From Phlebiopsis flavidoalba (Eukaryota > Basidiomycota > Agaricomycetes > Polyporales > Phanerochaetaceae), in NCBI GenBank assembly GCA_035772785.1, contig JAOCPU010000021.1, positions 62,001-126,000 of the forward strand: a stretch of 64,000 nt of DNA, read 5' to 3'. The notes below the pieces were generated by a model that was not told the origin of the DNA, did not search any database, and was given only the letters and a program-made list of their open reading frames with translations. Below, piece after piece: positions 35,725-46,919 of the stretch (position 1 is its first letter; the number at the start of each line of letters is the position of its first letter). Made by a program: the position numbers and the translations under genes.

Positions 35725-37330
35725 GCATCCTTTACGCGGCCTACGACATGTACACTCCGCAATTACCCCAGTGACCACGGCACCCCTCCCGCGAATCGCC
35801 CCCCAAGAGGAGTTTCTGCCCTGCAGAAGAGCCCGGGAACCGATCTTAGGTCCGAAGAGCGCAAGACACCTCGAAGCGCACCGCTCTGCGCACGTGAAGA
35901 CCGTAGCTGATCTTTCTTATCTTGGTGGAGCCCATTTTCGATGTTCCCCTGCGAGGACGTGGGTTGAACAGCTCCCCCAAAAAAAACGTTCAGACACACC
36001 ATTTTTAGGGAAATACGGCGGCAAGCTGTCCGCGCGCCCTCGATTTCATACGTCACATCTCATTCATTGACATACAACACGCCGGTATACCGTGCCCGCC
36101 CACGCGCTCTCGCTACACGATGAGCCGGCGTGCTGCACTTGCTTGTCGCCCTACGTCCCGCCTGGGTGATCCGCTGTCGAAACCAGAATGGACCCTCTGA
36201 CTCCTCGTCATCCAACTCTCTGCTCGCGATCATCTCCTGCTGAAAACTTTTTTTCCCCCAGCCCCGAGGGGGGGGGCCCCCTTCCTTCTTCCAGTTAGCA
36301 ACACGGAAGTAGAGCGAGAACTGGCGACGCAATGGTCAAGACCCCGCAAGGACCATACCCACTGGCCGCGAGGCTCATCGCCGCATTCGGGTTCCAGTTA
36401 GAAGACGTTTGAAGAAAGCACCTCGACTAACGCCAGACCGAATGCGACGACGAGGCATCCTGGTTCCCGAGTGTCCCCACGCTGGTTACGTCGCTAGTTT
36501 TCATCATGCGCACATGCTTCGCATTATACTCACAGCTCGTGACACAGAGTTCGGTACGGCGGCGGCTCGTCCGTTCTCCCCCCCACCCCATCAAACACAG
36601 CACCCTTCACGCCCTCGCACCCATCTACCTCCGGTGGATCATCTGCGAATACTTTCCGCATATGTGGCCAGCATCACTTCGACGAGGCAGGCGACATCGC
36701 GGATACGAGTTGGGTCCTCGAGGGGGGAGGCGAGAACGGTTGCCGGTGGGCGCAAGTCAGGGAACTAAGGCCGATTAGCTGACTAATCCACCGACCGGAG
36801 TCTGGGTGACAGGGAGTGACGAGACGCCCGAGGTCACCTCGAGCGATTGTTCGTGGTCTTAGTGTAGCATTGCAAGTGCGAATCTCGTGGTTGTCTCGTC
36901 GGCTCGCCACCAGCATCGCCTCAGAGTTTTCCAGGTCTGGCGCGGGGACGAGATTCGGACGGAAGCGTGGGACGCAGTGGTCGAGAGTGTGTGCCGCCGT
37001 TCTCGTGCGCGATCGGGCCGCATGTACTGAAGGCGCCCGGGATGGTGTGAGTGTATCCCTGATAACGAGGCGCGTGAAGCCGAGGAGAGCATGCGCGGTT
37101 CGCCGTCGAGGTCTGACCAACTTAGGTGCCCGCGAGAGGGTTCCGACCCGAAATGCGGTAGCTATTCTTGGAAAGAAGTGCCCATGCGTACGAGGAGCAC
37201 GCGCTCGCCGCCATGGTAAAGAGCCGCTGGTGCTGAACGTACGTCTCTCCCTCCCTCCTTTATGCTTCGCTATGTGTGCTCACCATTTCATCTGCAGATG
37301 ACGAACCGGTTGGCCAAAGGCCGTTAAAAT
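35725..37330 (+). pseudogene. DUF2235 (Tle1-like) alpha/beta hydrolase, unit 3
   Basis: DUF2235 proteins are predicted phospholipase-like hydrolases common in basidiomycetes. Readable pieces: ILYAAYDMYTP at 35727; KYGGK-F and a RHALDF-like stretch near 36010-36050; the block corresponding to the EVWFPxC part of other copies near 36420-36480; RWIICEYF near 36635-36665; and a VHRSVK segment near 37358, where the C-terminal motif occurs in unit 4. Compared with the 42.7-kb copy it carries about 0.5 kb extra or highly diverged sequence at 35780-36300. The N-terminal nucleophile region (GFSRGAYTAR in intact relatives) is not found, and many frame breaks are present, so it is called a pseudogene. 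Confidence 0.48.
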
Positions 37331-38423
37331 ACACACTAAGCAAGACGCACGAAGGCCTCAGAGTCCACCGCTCCGTCAAAAATTCACCTCGGGAGGACCA
37401 CTCTCCCGATCCACACGCTCAGACACCGCTCTAGAGCACCCCCCCCGTTGAGTTATACGAAGCGACAACACCCGTGTCGAGATGCGGAAGTTTTTGGGGA
37501 GTTGGGGTAGTTGAGCGCACAGCGTTGCGTATGTACCTGCGTTGTCATGCAACCGAGACTAATATCTTTCATATGTTTGACTGTCGTTGGGCTGGCGATG
37601 GGGCACGGTTGATTTCGGAAGGTTGACTACTGTGTTGGATGGAGGCTCGTGGATATCGTGCTTTTCCTGCGTGTCGCCCGAGATATGAATCTATTCAAAT
37701 AACTCACCGGTATTTATAGATAGGCATGTCCTATATGACAATCGCTAAGATCATGTCGCCAAACATTCAAGTGCTCAAATGCGGGATCATTTGGAAGTTC
37801 ATCGCGTTGCTGCTTAGTCGTGTGGACGAGATAGCCCTACTTCTCCGTGATGCGAATATCTCTACATTCACGTTCATACATTCGAATGCGACGCATGAGA
37901 GTCTGCCGTCGCTCAACAGATCTTGAAATCATTCAGACGAAGTATCGACTCGCCAACCCCAGCAAATATTATGTGAGGCTACCATCGTTCTTCTGACCAG
38001 AGCTCCGAAATTTGTGCGTCCTCAGCAAACAAAGTTACTTCAATCAACCGCGACACTATGATGCTGCGCTGGCTGCATGCTTGCGCGACATTCTAATTGG
38101 TCGTGGGCACGCGGGATGAGGCTGATGATGGAGGTATACCTCCCCACTGAGTCGGAGGTGATGACACCGTTAATTGGTGCACCGCATGGTACTTCTACAC
38201 TGAAAAGACACCGGGACCCCCCCTGTTTCGGTTGTTGAGGACAAATACAACCGAGGTGGTGCCCCGCCAAAAGTCTCCTCACCTCAATCCCCAGGTTCCA
38301 TTGTTGCAATACTGACCGTGATCATATAGATTCAGCGCACACAGACTAGAAACGGCTACGGCTTCACTTATAAGACGCGAGACCAGACGTCGGGTATGGA
38401 ATCGTCCCGCCCTAAAACTCTCC
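37331..38423. other. Conserved spacer between the DUF2235 and DUF6533 genes, unit 3
   Basis: Matches 44306-45123 and, more weakly, 56301-57409. For example CAACCGAGACTAATATCTTTC near 37550 corresponds to CAACCGAGACCACGTCTTTC near 44338. No gene is supported. It could hold the DUF6533 promoter. Confidence 0.5.
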
Positions 38424-40307
38424 ATGTCTTCATTGCAAGCCGTGTGGGTACAGGCAGCCTCGGAGATGTACGAGCACATCGCCATTATCTGCACACTGAT
38501 CATGCCCTGACGATTCGTTCCCAGCATTCTCGAGGGTTACATTTACCAGGCATCCAGTGGTGATGCGTTTTGTCACTTTTCCCCTACATGGCATTTATCA
38601 TCTGCATGCTGCAGTTGTGGTCATGTATGAATACTACTTATCACACTTGACCAGGAGGTGGTCACGGTGTGGAAGCGCAAGTGGACAGCATCCTCAATTT
38701 TACTTATCTCCGTGCGATGGGTGATGGTGGTGGCTGCGGCTTTAAACGTGGGTGCCGCCTTTGTCTGCTGTACCGGTACACACTGTAATCCATATCTGAT
38801 TAAATAGCGAGTTGTATGATTTCGTACAGAGGTTTTGTGTCACTGCACTCGAATTTTGAGCGATGGTATTCAAGAAGTTACACTTCCAGCTACACTGCCT
38901 TGACCATTGTGGGGCGCATTAGTGCTATTTTCGGATTTTTTACGAAGTCGCAGGTACGCTGACAAAAATGTAATTGGGGTCACTAGCGTACTGAAGAAGT
39001 GGTGATTAATAATAGTATTTTCAGCGCTACGGGTGTTTGCCCATCTGGCACGGCAAGCACATACCGATACATTTTTTAGTTTTACTATTTTTCTGCTCGC
39101 GAACGGTGTCTGTAATAACAAACATTTGTGAGTTGTCAAGGTTCCCGTTCTTCTGATTCATTGTCTTCCTTCTGATGATACAATCTGACATCTCGTAAGT
39201 CGCACAAATTAAACAGCTGGTCTACACTGTGACGGTCCGAACATACACGGCCAGTCCAGTTCCTTTTTTATGTGAACAGCATATATATGTCGGAGAGGAC
39301 CTACAACTTGTAAGTATCATGGTGAACATTGGGCAGATGCGCCCATTTATTCAAGTATATGCTCAAATGTGTCCACAGATGTAAGCAGAAATATGTTTCA
39401 TAGGATGTATGAGGTATCTAGTAACGTTGATCAAATACGTCAGTGACTATTGTGACCCGGATCAGTATTATTTCGGGTGATGTCCTAACCCTGGGCTCTA
39501 ACGTCAGTGAAGACTTTACATCAATGGAGAGAGTCTAGGAAGTTGGATATACAGCTGTCCTTGACGACTTGGTCTTCTTCGTGATGGTATTACATTACGC
39601 ACGTAGTAAAAAGCCACTCTATGCCTTTGATAAGCACTCATACAGAATATTTTTTGGACATTGTAGGAGCAATATATTTTATGTTGGGTGGTATTTTATC
39701 TCATTTCACGAAACGAACAAACTCATCATGAGTTGAACATATCATCAGCACTCTTCTAATCATTTAATGTTATTCAAATTGTGGAAGAGACCTCTGACGG
39801 GCTTGCGGTACTACTTCCAGATTTGCTGTACATTTTGTGTACTGACTTGAAGTATCGCTCCAAACAGGGCGACTTGGTCCAACGTATTGGTGATGACTAT
39901 GGTCTCTAATCTCTATATGTGTATTAATTGTATGATGGTGATTCTCAATTACATCTTTGTTTTTAGCCATTGCACCGGTTCTTGGTCAACGCGATGTTTA
40001 TGCCTCAAACCTACGTCAAATCACATAACGCGACCAGTGCATTTAGTACCATCGACGAACCCAGGAGCAACTATCAGCAAATTCGCACACCTAGGTTCGC
40101 AACGAAATGGGCAATATGGCGATTCTTTAGACTACTCTCAAGCCGCTGATGAAGAACCGGAGATTGGGACTGGAGTTTTGGTAATGAGACACCTTTTCTG
40201 GTTCACGGTTTGTGGGGGGTGCGGATCTCTATCTCGAGCTTCACGTGGCCACCAAATGGACGAAGAAGTTGCCGATGGGCGGAGATATCTTGGAGATATC
40301 GGCGTAG
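38424..40307 (+). CDS. DUF6533 multi-pass membrane protein, unit 3
   Basis: The ATG at 38424 gives MSSLQAVWVQAASEMYEHIA. After a short intron the DUF6533 signature follows: VVMYEYYL, TLDQEVVTVWKRKWTASSIL, LISVRWVMVVAAALNVGAAF. Later exons give LYSSLTI-like hydrophobic sequence near 38880-38950; ALRVFA-WH-KHIPIHFLV then VSVITNI near 39027-39125 (a second conserved block); a LVNRF-type stretch near 39975; and the tail IRTPRF-, DYSQAADEEPEIG and GDILEISA before TAG at 40305-40307. Family members have about seven hydrophobic segments and no known biochemical role. Frame changes are needed near 38640, 38880 and 40150. It is the best start-to-stop copy of the three, yet still damaged. Confidence 0.65.
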
Positions 40308-42179
40308 AGTCTCAGACGCGAGGCTGTCATCTCGAGAGTCCGATGTCGAGAAGGTTTATTTTATTAATTTTTGCGCTCTCTTACTGAGCCGCTGAGCCGC
40401 ATCGATGTAAGAACTTATGTACGGGAACACCGCACTAGCACATACCGCCATAAGAGTCCTCTTCTTGCGCCGTCTGTTGTTGTCGGGGTTGTGATTGTGT
40501 TTTATTTATTCTGCAAGCAATTGAAATCATGCCGCTGTCAACTTCGAGAGTTACTTTTCTATTTAACAACGCCCTTCATGGTGACCAAACACACTACGCA
40601 GATATAATCATCTTGAAAGTTCAAGTTGTTACCGTGGTGGATAGTGCTCAGCAAAGCAAGTAGGTCAAGTACCCTAGGCCGCAAGACGGCCGCGTAGTAG
40701 TGAGATTCTTTGTTCAAGGAACGTCGGCGACAGAGTCTTGAAAGAAGGGATCAGTGATTCAAAGAGAACAGCGTGTGAAGGCTCGGCATACACCTCAGTG
40801 CGGACTAGCAATGTCTATGACGGCTAATTAAAAAACCATACAAGGACGCTGCAAGACGTTCTCCACAGCCTTTGGTTCTCGTGAAGGAGCCGCCACTCTT
40901 ACGACGCGCATCACCTGGAGGAAAAAGAAAACGATCTCCATGAACATTTTCGTTTGCACGTTCCGTACAATCCAAAAGCATATTGTCTGTCGATGAACGT
41001 CAAAAAGCCCCACCGAGTCGCCTCATATTCCCAGCGAGCGGCTCGGCGGCCGCATGAGATCCCGAACTTTTGACCAGCGGAGCTGGATGGTACGGGGGTC
41101 GACAAGACGTTGTCTGCGCTTGACTCAGTCTTTTGAGTTAGCCCGTGTTTGCGGCCGAGACCGATGACTCGATGAGCAACATTTAGAGGTCCGCGAAGCG
41201 ATGTTGGAGAGTACACTCAGGAGGCGAGGGAGAGAGATGAGAGGGAGGCGCCGCTTCCTGGGTAAGGCTTCGCTGCGTCGATGATTGACATTGTCCATTC
41301 TTTGTTGCAGGGGCAATACAAAGTGAACAACCAAGGGCAAACAGGGCATCCCGATAGATGCGTCCCACGAGCGCTGCCTAGCCAGCGGCACAGTCATCCA
41401 TTCCATCGACGCGTCTCTTACCAGAAGAGACCACACACCTAATCGGCTGCGCCGTCGTTGAGACATAATCCCGCAGCTCTGCATAGGGAGAGGAGAGCGG
41501 CTCCATGACAAGCCCCAGGCGAGCGCGAGGTGGCACGAGCCCCCCGTCTTGTCGTGCACTTTCTTCTTCGACCATAGTACCTTGGCCTCGACCAGAATGC
41601 TCTGCATCTCCGCGGCGGCGAGGTTCGAGCGAGGACGGGGTCGAGAAAAAACGTAGCACTCTCCTCTTTGCGCCGAGCGTGAGCCCCGCAAGGAAGTTAT
41701 GGCCGTAGGCGGCGTGGAATACCGCGCGGTCGGTCTGAAAAGGCTTGAACACGTGCTGCGATGCGAGTCCTAGAAGCGTGCGCGGGACGACGTGACCCAC
41801 GCGTCCCGCTTGCTTGCAAAGAGACCTTGGTAGCCTGTGTGGTGTCAACCGCAGTCAGCGGGAGACACAGAGCGCGGAAGGGCACCCGCGTCGCAGTTTG
41901 CGTAGACATCCTTGGCATACGAGTAAACAAACGCGACAGTTTTCCAACAGAGATGGAGCCACCAAAGTTGAGGTGTGCTTATACGAGGAGGACGAGGACG
42001 CGGTCGAGTTCTGGCGGAAGGGAGCCGCTGCCCGCGGCCGTCTCGAGGCGGTACGCTCCAATGTCGAGCCCAAGGCAGAGCACGAGTGTGGTGATGGGTG
42101 TCCAGGGTTGTACAATGGGACTTTGCTGCTCTTCGGTGTGGTAGGACAGGCTGAGCAGTTTGGGGTCGTCTGCAGGCAC
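40308..42179. other. Unidentified inter-unit sequence, partly shared with 47.5-48.0 kb
   Basis: Around 41030 the string TTCCCAGCGAGCGG, and around 41095 GGTCGACAAGACGTTGTCTGCG, match 47612 (TTCCCAGCGAGCGG) and 48010 (GGTCGACGAGGCGCTGTCTACG). This shows another duplicated segment. On the minus strand near 42200-41980 a protein-like frame reads LTLVPADDPKLLSLSYHTEE, then VLCLGLDIGAYRLETAAG. It may be an exon of an unrecognised gene. Confidence 0.4.
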
Positions 42180-42700
42180 TAGTGTCAACGTGGGGAGCAC
42201 TCACGGTAGCTTTTCCCTTGTAGCGGCTTTGTTCTCTCCCAAGTACTCTCCTGCCACAAGGCTCCTCTCTCCGCTCGTGGACGCGCACCTGGTCGTGCTG
42301 TGGTCAACGGTGCCTTTTGCCAGGCATTTGGTGCTTGCGTGCCCAGCGTGCGGGTCTGACCTTGACGTCCACTACCACGCAAATACCGGGTCAGCGAAGG
42401 GAATCCAATTCAGAAAGATTCTGTGCACATGATGGAGCGTTGTCAAACAGCCAAGGACGAACGTTGAACGGAGGGTTGCACTCGGTCGTGGGTCGCGGCA
42501 GGAATTAACGTTTGCCACGTGGCGCAGATCCTCGGGCGGCAACTAAGTTAAACCTCCTTGCTTCTCTCCTTCCACCACCAAGTCTATTCTATGGGGGTTC
42601 GTCGAGGTAAAACAGTTGCGGAATTTACAGGAAGGGCTGACCTATGGGAAATCGTAGATGAAATGGAATAGCCAACACGTCTTGGATGAACGCGCCTGAT
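42180..42700 (+). repeat. R1 repeat, 3' tail only (copy within unit 4)
   Basis: GCTTGCGTGCCCAGCGTGCG near 42332 and GACGTCCACTACCACG near 42365 correspond to the tails of R1 copies 2 and 3 (GCGTGCCGAGC-). The rest of R1 is absent, so the unit starts inside the repeat. Confidence 0.5.
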
Positions 42701-42719
42701 CACTAAGGCCCCCCAGATA

Positions 42720-44305
42720 TCATCTTCGCCTACAACATGTACGCGCATGCCGCAGCGATGCCCTCACGACACGACATGACCGAGGAAGAGATTTGCGTTG
42801 TGAAATAAGACATTGACTTGGTCGAGACCTTCAAGCACATGTTTTTGTCGCGGGGTCACGGTCGAGTGCTTAGGCGTTGTGAGTATTTTCCCGATCTCAT
42901 GCATTTTTGATCTCATAACGTGGAACGTCTTCCAGGGATACGGTCGCAAGCTCATGCCACTTCCCACGTCACGAGATACCTCCCATGTATTGCATCCATC
43001 AACATCCGCCACTTCCACGAACGCGCTCTCACCTGACGAGCGGCGTGTCCGCTTCCTTCCGTCCTCCATAGCAGGCGGTCTTTCGCACTCGGACTCTCCC
43101 CGTCCATCGCCACCTACTTTCTCGGTATCGTCATTATGTGCCGAAGAGGCTAGCGAGCTCTCACTCGTTGCGCTGTGTGCGACAGGGCCCGACGACTCCC
43201 GTTTTGGCGCGGCCGGAACGACTCTCGTTTCGACGCGCCGCTCCGACGACTGACGAGCCCTGCGCCGGCGAGGGTATTAACACAGAAGACGAGAACGACA
43301 AGTTACAACACCCGGATTTGTCAATACCTCTGCAACAATCCTTGCCCGGTCCGAGGCCCATCACCGGCTGAGCATGCATAAGACGGATGAAGAAGCCCTC
43401 AACGGCGCTCCAGACCGAACATGACGTCGAGGAAGTCTGGTTCCCGGTGCGGTCCACGCCGGTTCGTACTATAATATCATGCGCCAGCACCATCGCATAT
43501 ACTCACAATTCTGCAGAATGCGGTGGGCAGCTGAGTCACAGCAGCATCACCCACGCCCATCGCACACATCTTCACCCCGATGGATCATCCGCGAATGCTT
43601 CCGCCGTCCCACCGGCGTCCAATTCGACGGGGAGCGTCACCGCGGATACGATTTGGGTCCCCGACGGGGAGCGAGACGGTACCGCTGGGCGCAATCAACA
43701 AAACTGAGGCCGATCGGCTGGAACATCGCCGCCTGAGCCTGGTGACGAGGACGAGATACCAGAGGACACCTCGAGCGGCGGATTTGGTAACATTGCGATT
43801 GCGACCTCGTGGTCGTTCGTTGGCTCGCGAGCACGCTGCTCGGTTTTCCAGCCCTGGGAGTGAGGACTTCGGACAGACGTACGGGAGGAGTGGTGAGAAG
43901 GGCATCGCGCCGCTGTGGGGATGGTGCGCGTGGATCGGACGCACGTACTGGACGCGCTCTGGAAGGGCGAGCGTATTCCTGGTCGCATTGAGGTGCGTGA
44001 GGGAGGAGGGATGTGCGGAACGGTGACACGGTTGCTGCTCGTGAAATGGGTTCCCATGCGTATCAAGAAGGGGCACACGCTCGTCGACATAGTGAAGAGC
44101 AGCTGTGGCGCTTGAATGTGCGTCTCTTCCTCTCCCCTTTTCCTTGTATATGGCTCACATTTTTGCTGACAGATGTAGCCGTGGCCAATGCCGTAAAATC
44201 AACGGTCTCAAGGTCCACCGTTCCGTCAAGGCTCGCCTCTCTCACCTAACCCGAGCGCTTGATTTACGCGAAGTGGAACGTCGGGATGCCGAGTGGGCGA
44301 GTTGA
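42720..44305 (+). pseudogene. DUF2235 (Tle1-like) alpha/beta hydrolase, unit 4
   Basis: The best-readable copy. Ordered pieces: FAYNMYAHAAAMPSRHDMTE at 42727, EEICVV, DIDLVETFKHMFLSRGHG, then an intron; INIRHFHERAL; DERRVRFLPSSIAGGLSHSD near 43037; DVEEVWFP near 43422; SPRWIIREC near 43576; TGVQFDGER near 43612; DEDEIPEDTSS; IAIATSWSFVGS; VRVDRTHVLDALWKGERIPG near 43923; and a final INGLKVHRSVKARLSHLT before TGA at 44303-44305. The order and motifs (FAY-MY, DERR-RFLP, EVWFxGCH-like, RWM/I-REC, KVHRSVK) are those of fungal DUF2235 proteins. The first third with the nucleophile elbow is missing. The HADVGGG-type stretch expected after EVWF is not readable. Frame breaks and stops are present. 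Confidence 0.62.
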
Positions 44306-45123
44306 GGACGACGTTGTGTATGTACCTGCGTTGTTATGCAACCGAGACCACGTCTTTCATATGATTGACTGTTGTTGGCTAGGTGGGCACGTTGATTTCA
44401 ACGTTGGCTCGTGTTGCATCGGTACTGTTATATCACGTTCTCCGTGTTGCCCGGGACATGAATGTGTTTAGATAGCTGACCTGTACCAATAGATGTGACC
44501 ATCGCAACATTCAAGTACTCGAGCGCGAGAAGTTCATTAACATTTGGAAGTGCGATGTGCTGCCGCATGGTCGTGTGGCCGAGATAGACCTGCTTCTACG
44601 TGATACGACATCTCTGCATCAATATTAATCGTTCGAATGCGCTCACTGCTCAATAGCTTAAAGTCATTCAAGTGAAGTGTAGACTCGTCAACGCCAGCAA
44701 GGACTATGTGAGGTCGGGGCAGTGCTGCTTTTCAAGGCTAACACCGTTACTCTCGATAATATTTCCTATCGCGCCACGCAGAACTTCTCTAATACACCGC
44801 AACGCCATGACGCGGCTTCAAGCATGCTTGCTCAACATACTGAGCTGTACATGCCTGAAGCTGAGACGAAGGCGCGCCTCCGAGTCCCCGCCACCGTGAG
44901 CGCGCTGTCTGTTAATATGATCTTTGCCCGATCGGTAAAACATATAGTAGGCCCTGTTCCGATTGTTTAGAGCAAGTGCAACTGAGGTAGGCCTGCCAGT
45001 GGAAATATTCTCCTCGGCTCACAATCCCCGAGTTTTGTTGTTGCGATACTGACTGTGGTCATATATCTCCAAGTTGCCTATAAGGCGCGAGACCTATGGA
45101 ACCGTCCCACCCTAGATTTCGTG
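44306..45123. other. Conserved spacer between the DUF2235 and DUF6533 genes, unit 4
   Basis: Aligned with 37331-38423, with the same order of landmarks. No gene is supported. Confidence 0.5.
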
Positions 45124-46919
45124 ATGTCTTCCCCGCAAGCCGCGTTAGAACAAGAGGTTTCGGAGCTGTAAGAGCACATCATCATTATGCCAGTGTACGC
45201 TGGTTATCCCTGACGATCGGTTCCTAGCACTCTCGAGCATTACATTGTCCTGGCATCTAACAGTAATGCGTTTTTATTACCCGCCCCGAACAGAGCTTTA
45301 ATCGTCTTCACATCACAGTTATACCTATCTATGAATATCTTATTACACTAGACCAGGAAGTGGTCACGGTGTGGAAGCGCAAGTGGACAGCATCCTCAAT
45401 TTTACTTATCTCCCTTCGATGGGCGATGGTGGTGCCTGCGGTCTTAAACGTGGTGCCGCCATTGTCTGCTCTACCGGTACGTAATGCGATGTGTATCTGA
45501 TGAAGCGGGCTGATGGCTTCTTATAGAGGTAAATTGTGTTACTGCCACTCAATAGCCTGGGATAGTACTCAAGAATCACACTCCCAGCTTTACCACCTTG
45601 AGAGGCATCTACGACACTGCGGCTTTACTCGGACTTTTACAGTCGTAGGTACTGATGGAAGCTTTACTGGAGTGACTAGCGCACTGAAGGAGTGATGACT
45701 TGTAACAGTATTCACAACGTTACGCATCTTTGCCATCTGGCACCCAAGCCCATACCGATACATTTTCTGTTCGGCTATTTTTGTCCTCGGAACGGTACCC
45801 GTAATAACCAACATTGTGAGTTTACAAGGTTCTTCTGACTCATTGTCTTCCTTCTGATGATACAATCTAATATCTCGCACAAATTACAGCTGAACTACGC
45901 TATGTCGGTCGAAACATATACAGCCAGTCCAGTTCCTGTTTTATGTGACCAGCATATCTATGTCTGATAGCATCTACAACTTGTAAGTATTGTGGTGAAC
46001 ATAAAGTAAATGCACACATTTATCTATATATGTGCTCAAATGTGTCCAGATGTGAGCAAAACATTTTTCATGGGAAGGTATGAGGTATTTGGGTAATGTA
46101 ACTAACATTGACCAAATATGCTAGTGATCATCGTGACCCGGACCAGTGTCATTGCGGTGTGATGTCCTAACTCTAGGCTCTAACGTTAGTGAAGACTTTA
46201 CATCAATGGAGAGAGTCGAGGAAATTGGATATACAGCTGTCCTTGACCACTTGCCTTGTTCGTGATGGTAAACACACTATACATATTATTCTAGGTCTTC
46301 GACAAATACTCATATAGGACGTTGCAGGATCAATATATTTTATGTTGGTGGTATTATATCTCGTTTCATGAAATGCGCAAATTCATTGTGACTTGAATGT
46401 CGCTATCAGCACTCTTCTCATTATAAATGTTCTTCAAATTGTGAAAGAGACATCTGACACGTATGGGGTACAACTACTCGATTGCCTCTATGTACATTTC
46501 ATGTACTGACTTGAAATATGTTCCAAGCAGGCTCTCTTGATCAGTGCCTTGGTAACAGATATGGTTTGCAAACCTTTTTTTTTCTATGTATCAATGGGTC
46601 GTAGTGGTTCTACTGTATCTTTGTCGCAAGCCACCAATTCTTGTCAACCGGTTCATGCTCACACCTACGTCAAATCAATAACGCTACCGGCACTAGTACC
46701 ATCACGGACCCACAGCAACTATCGCAAATCCGCACACCCAGGTTCGCAATTGGTAATATTGGCGAGTCTTTAGACTACTCTCAAGCCGCTGATGAAAACG
46801 AGATTCGAGAGGCCGATGATGGGATCCTTCCTATCCACGGTGTGGATGTCGAGCTTCCCACTGTTACTATGGGCGACGAAGTTCAGGATGACGGAGATAT
46901 TCTGGAGGTATCGGCGTAG
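45124..46919 (+). pseudogene. DUF6533 multi-pass membrane protein, unit 4, nonsense-disrupted
   Basis: The ATG at 45124 gives MSSPQAALEQEVSEL, then TAA at 45169-45171 where unit 3 has TAC (Tyr): a single-base nonsense change in the first exon. The remainder is well preserved: IYEYLITLDQEVVTVWKRKW, TASSILLISLRWAMVVPAVL, NVVPPLSAL near 45340-45470; GKLCYCHSIAWDSTQ; SQLYHL; the second conserved block near 45715-45810; and the tail TDPQQLSQIRTPRFAIGNIG, ESLDYSQAADENEI, and GDILEVSA before TAG at 46917-46919. Nucleotide identity to unit 3 around the WKRKW signature is very high, indicating a fairly recent duplication. Confidence 0.68.
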
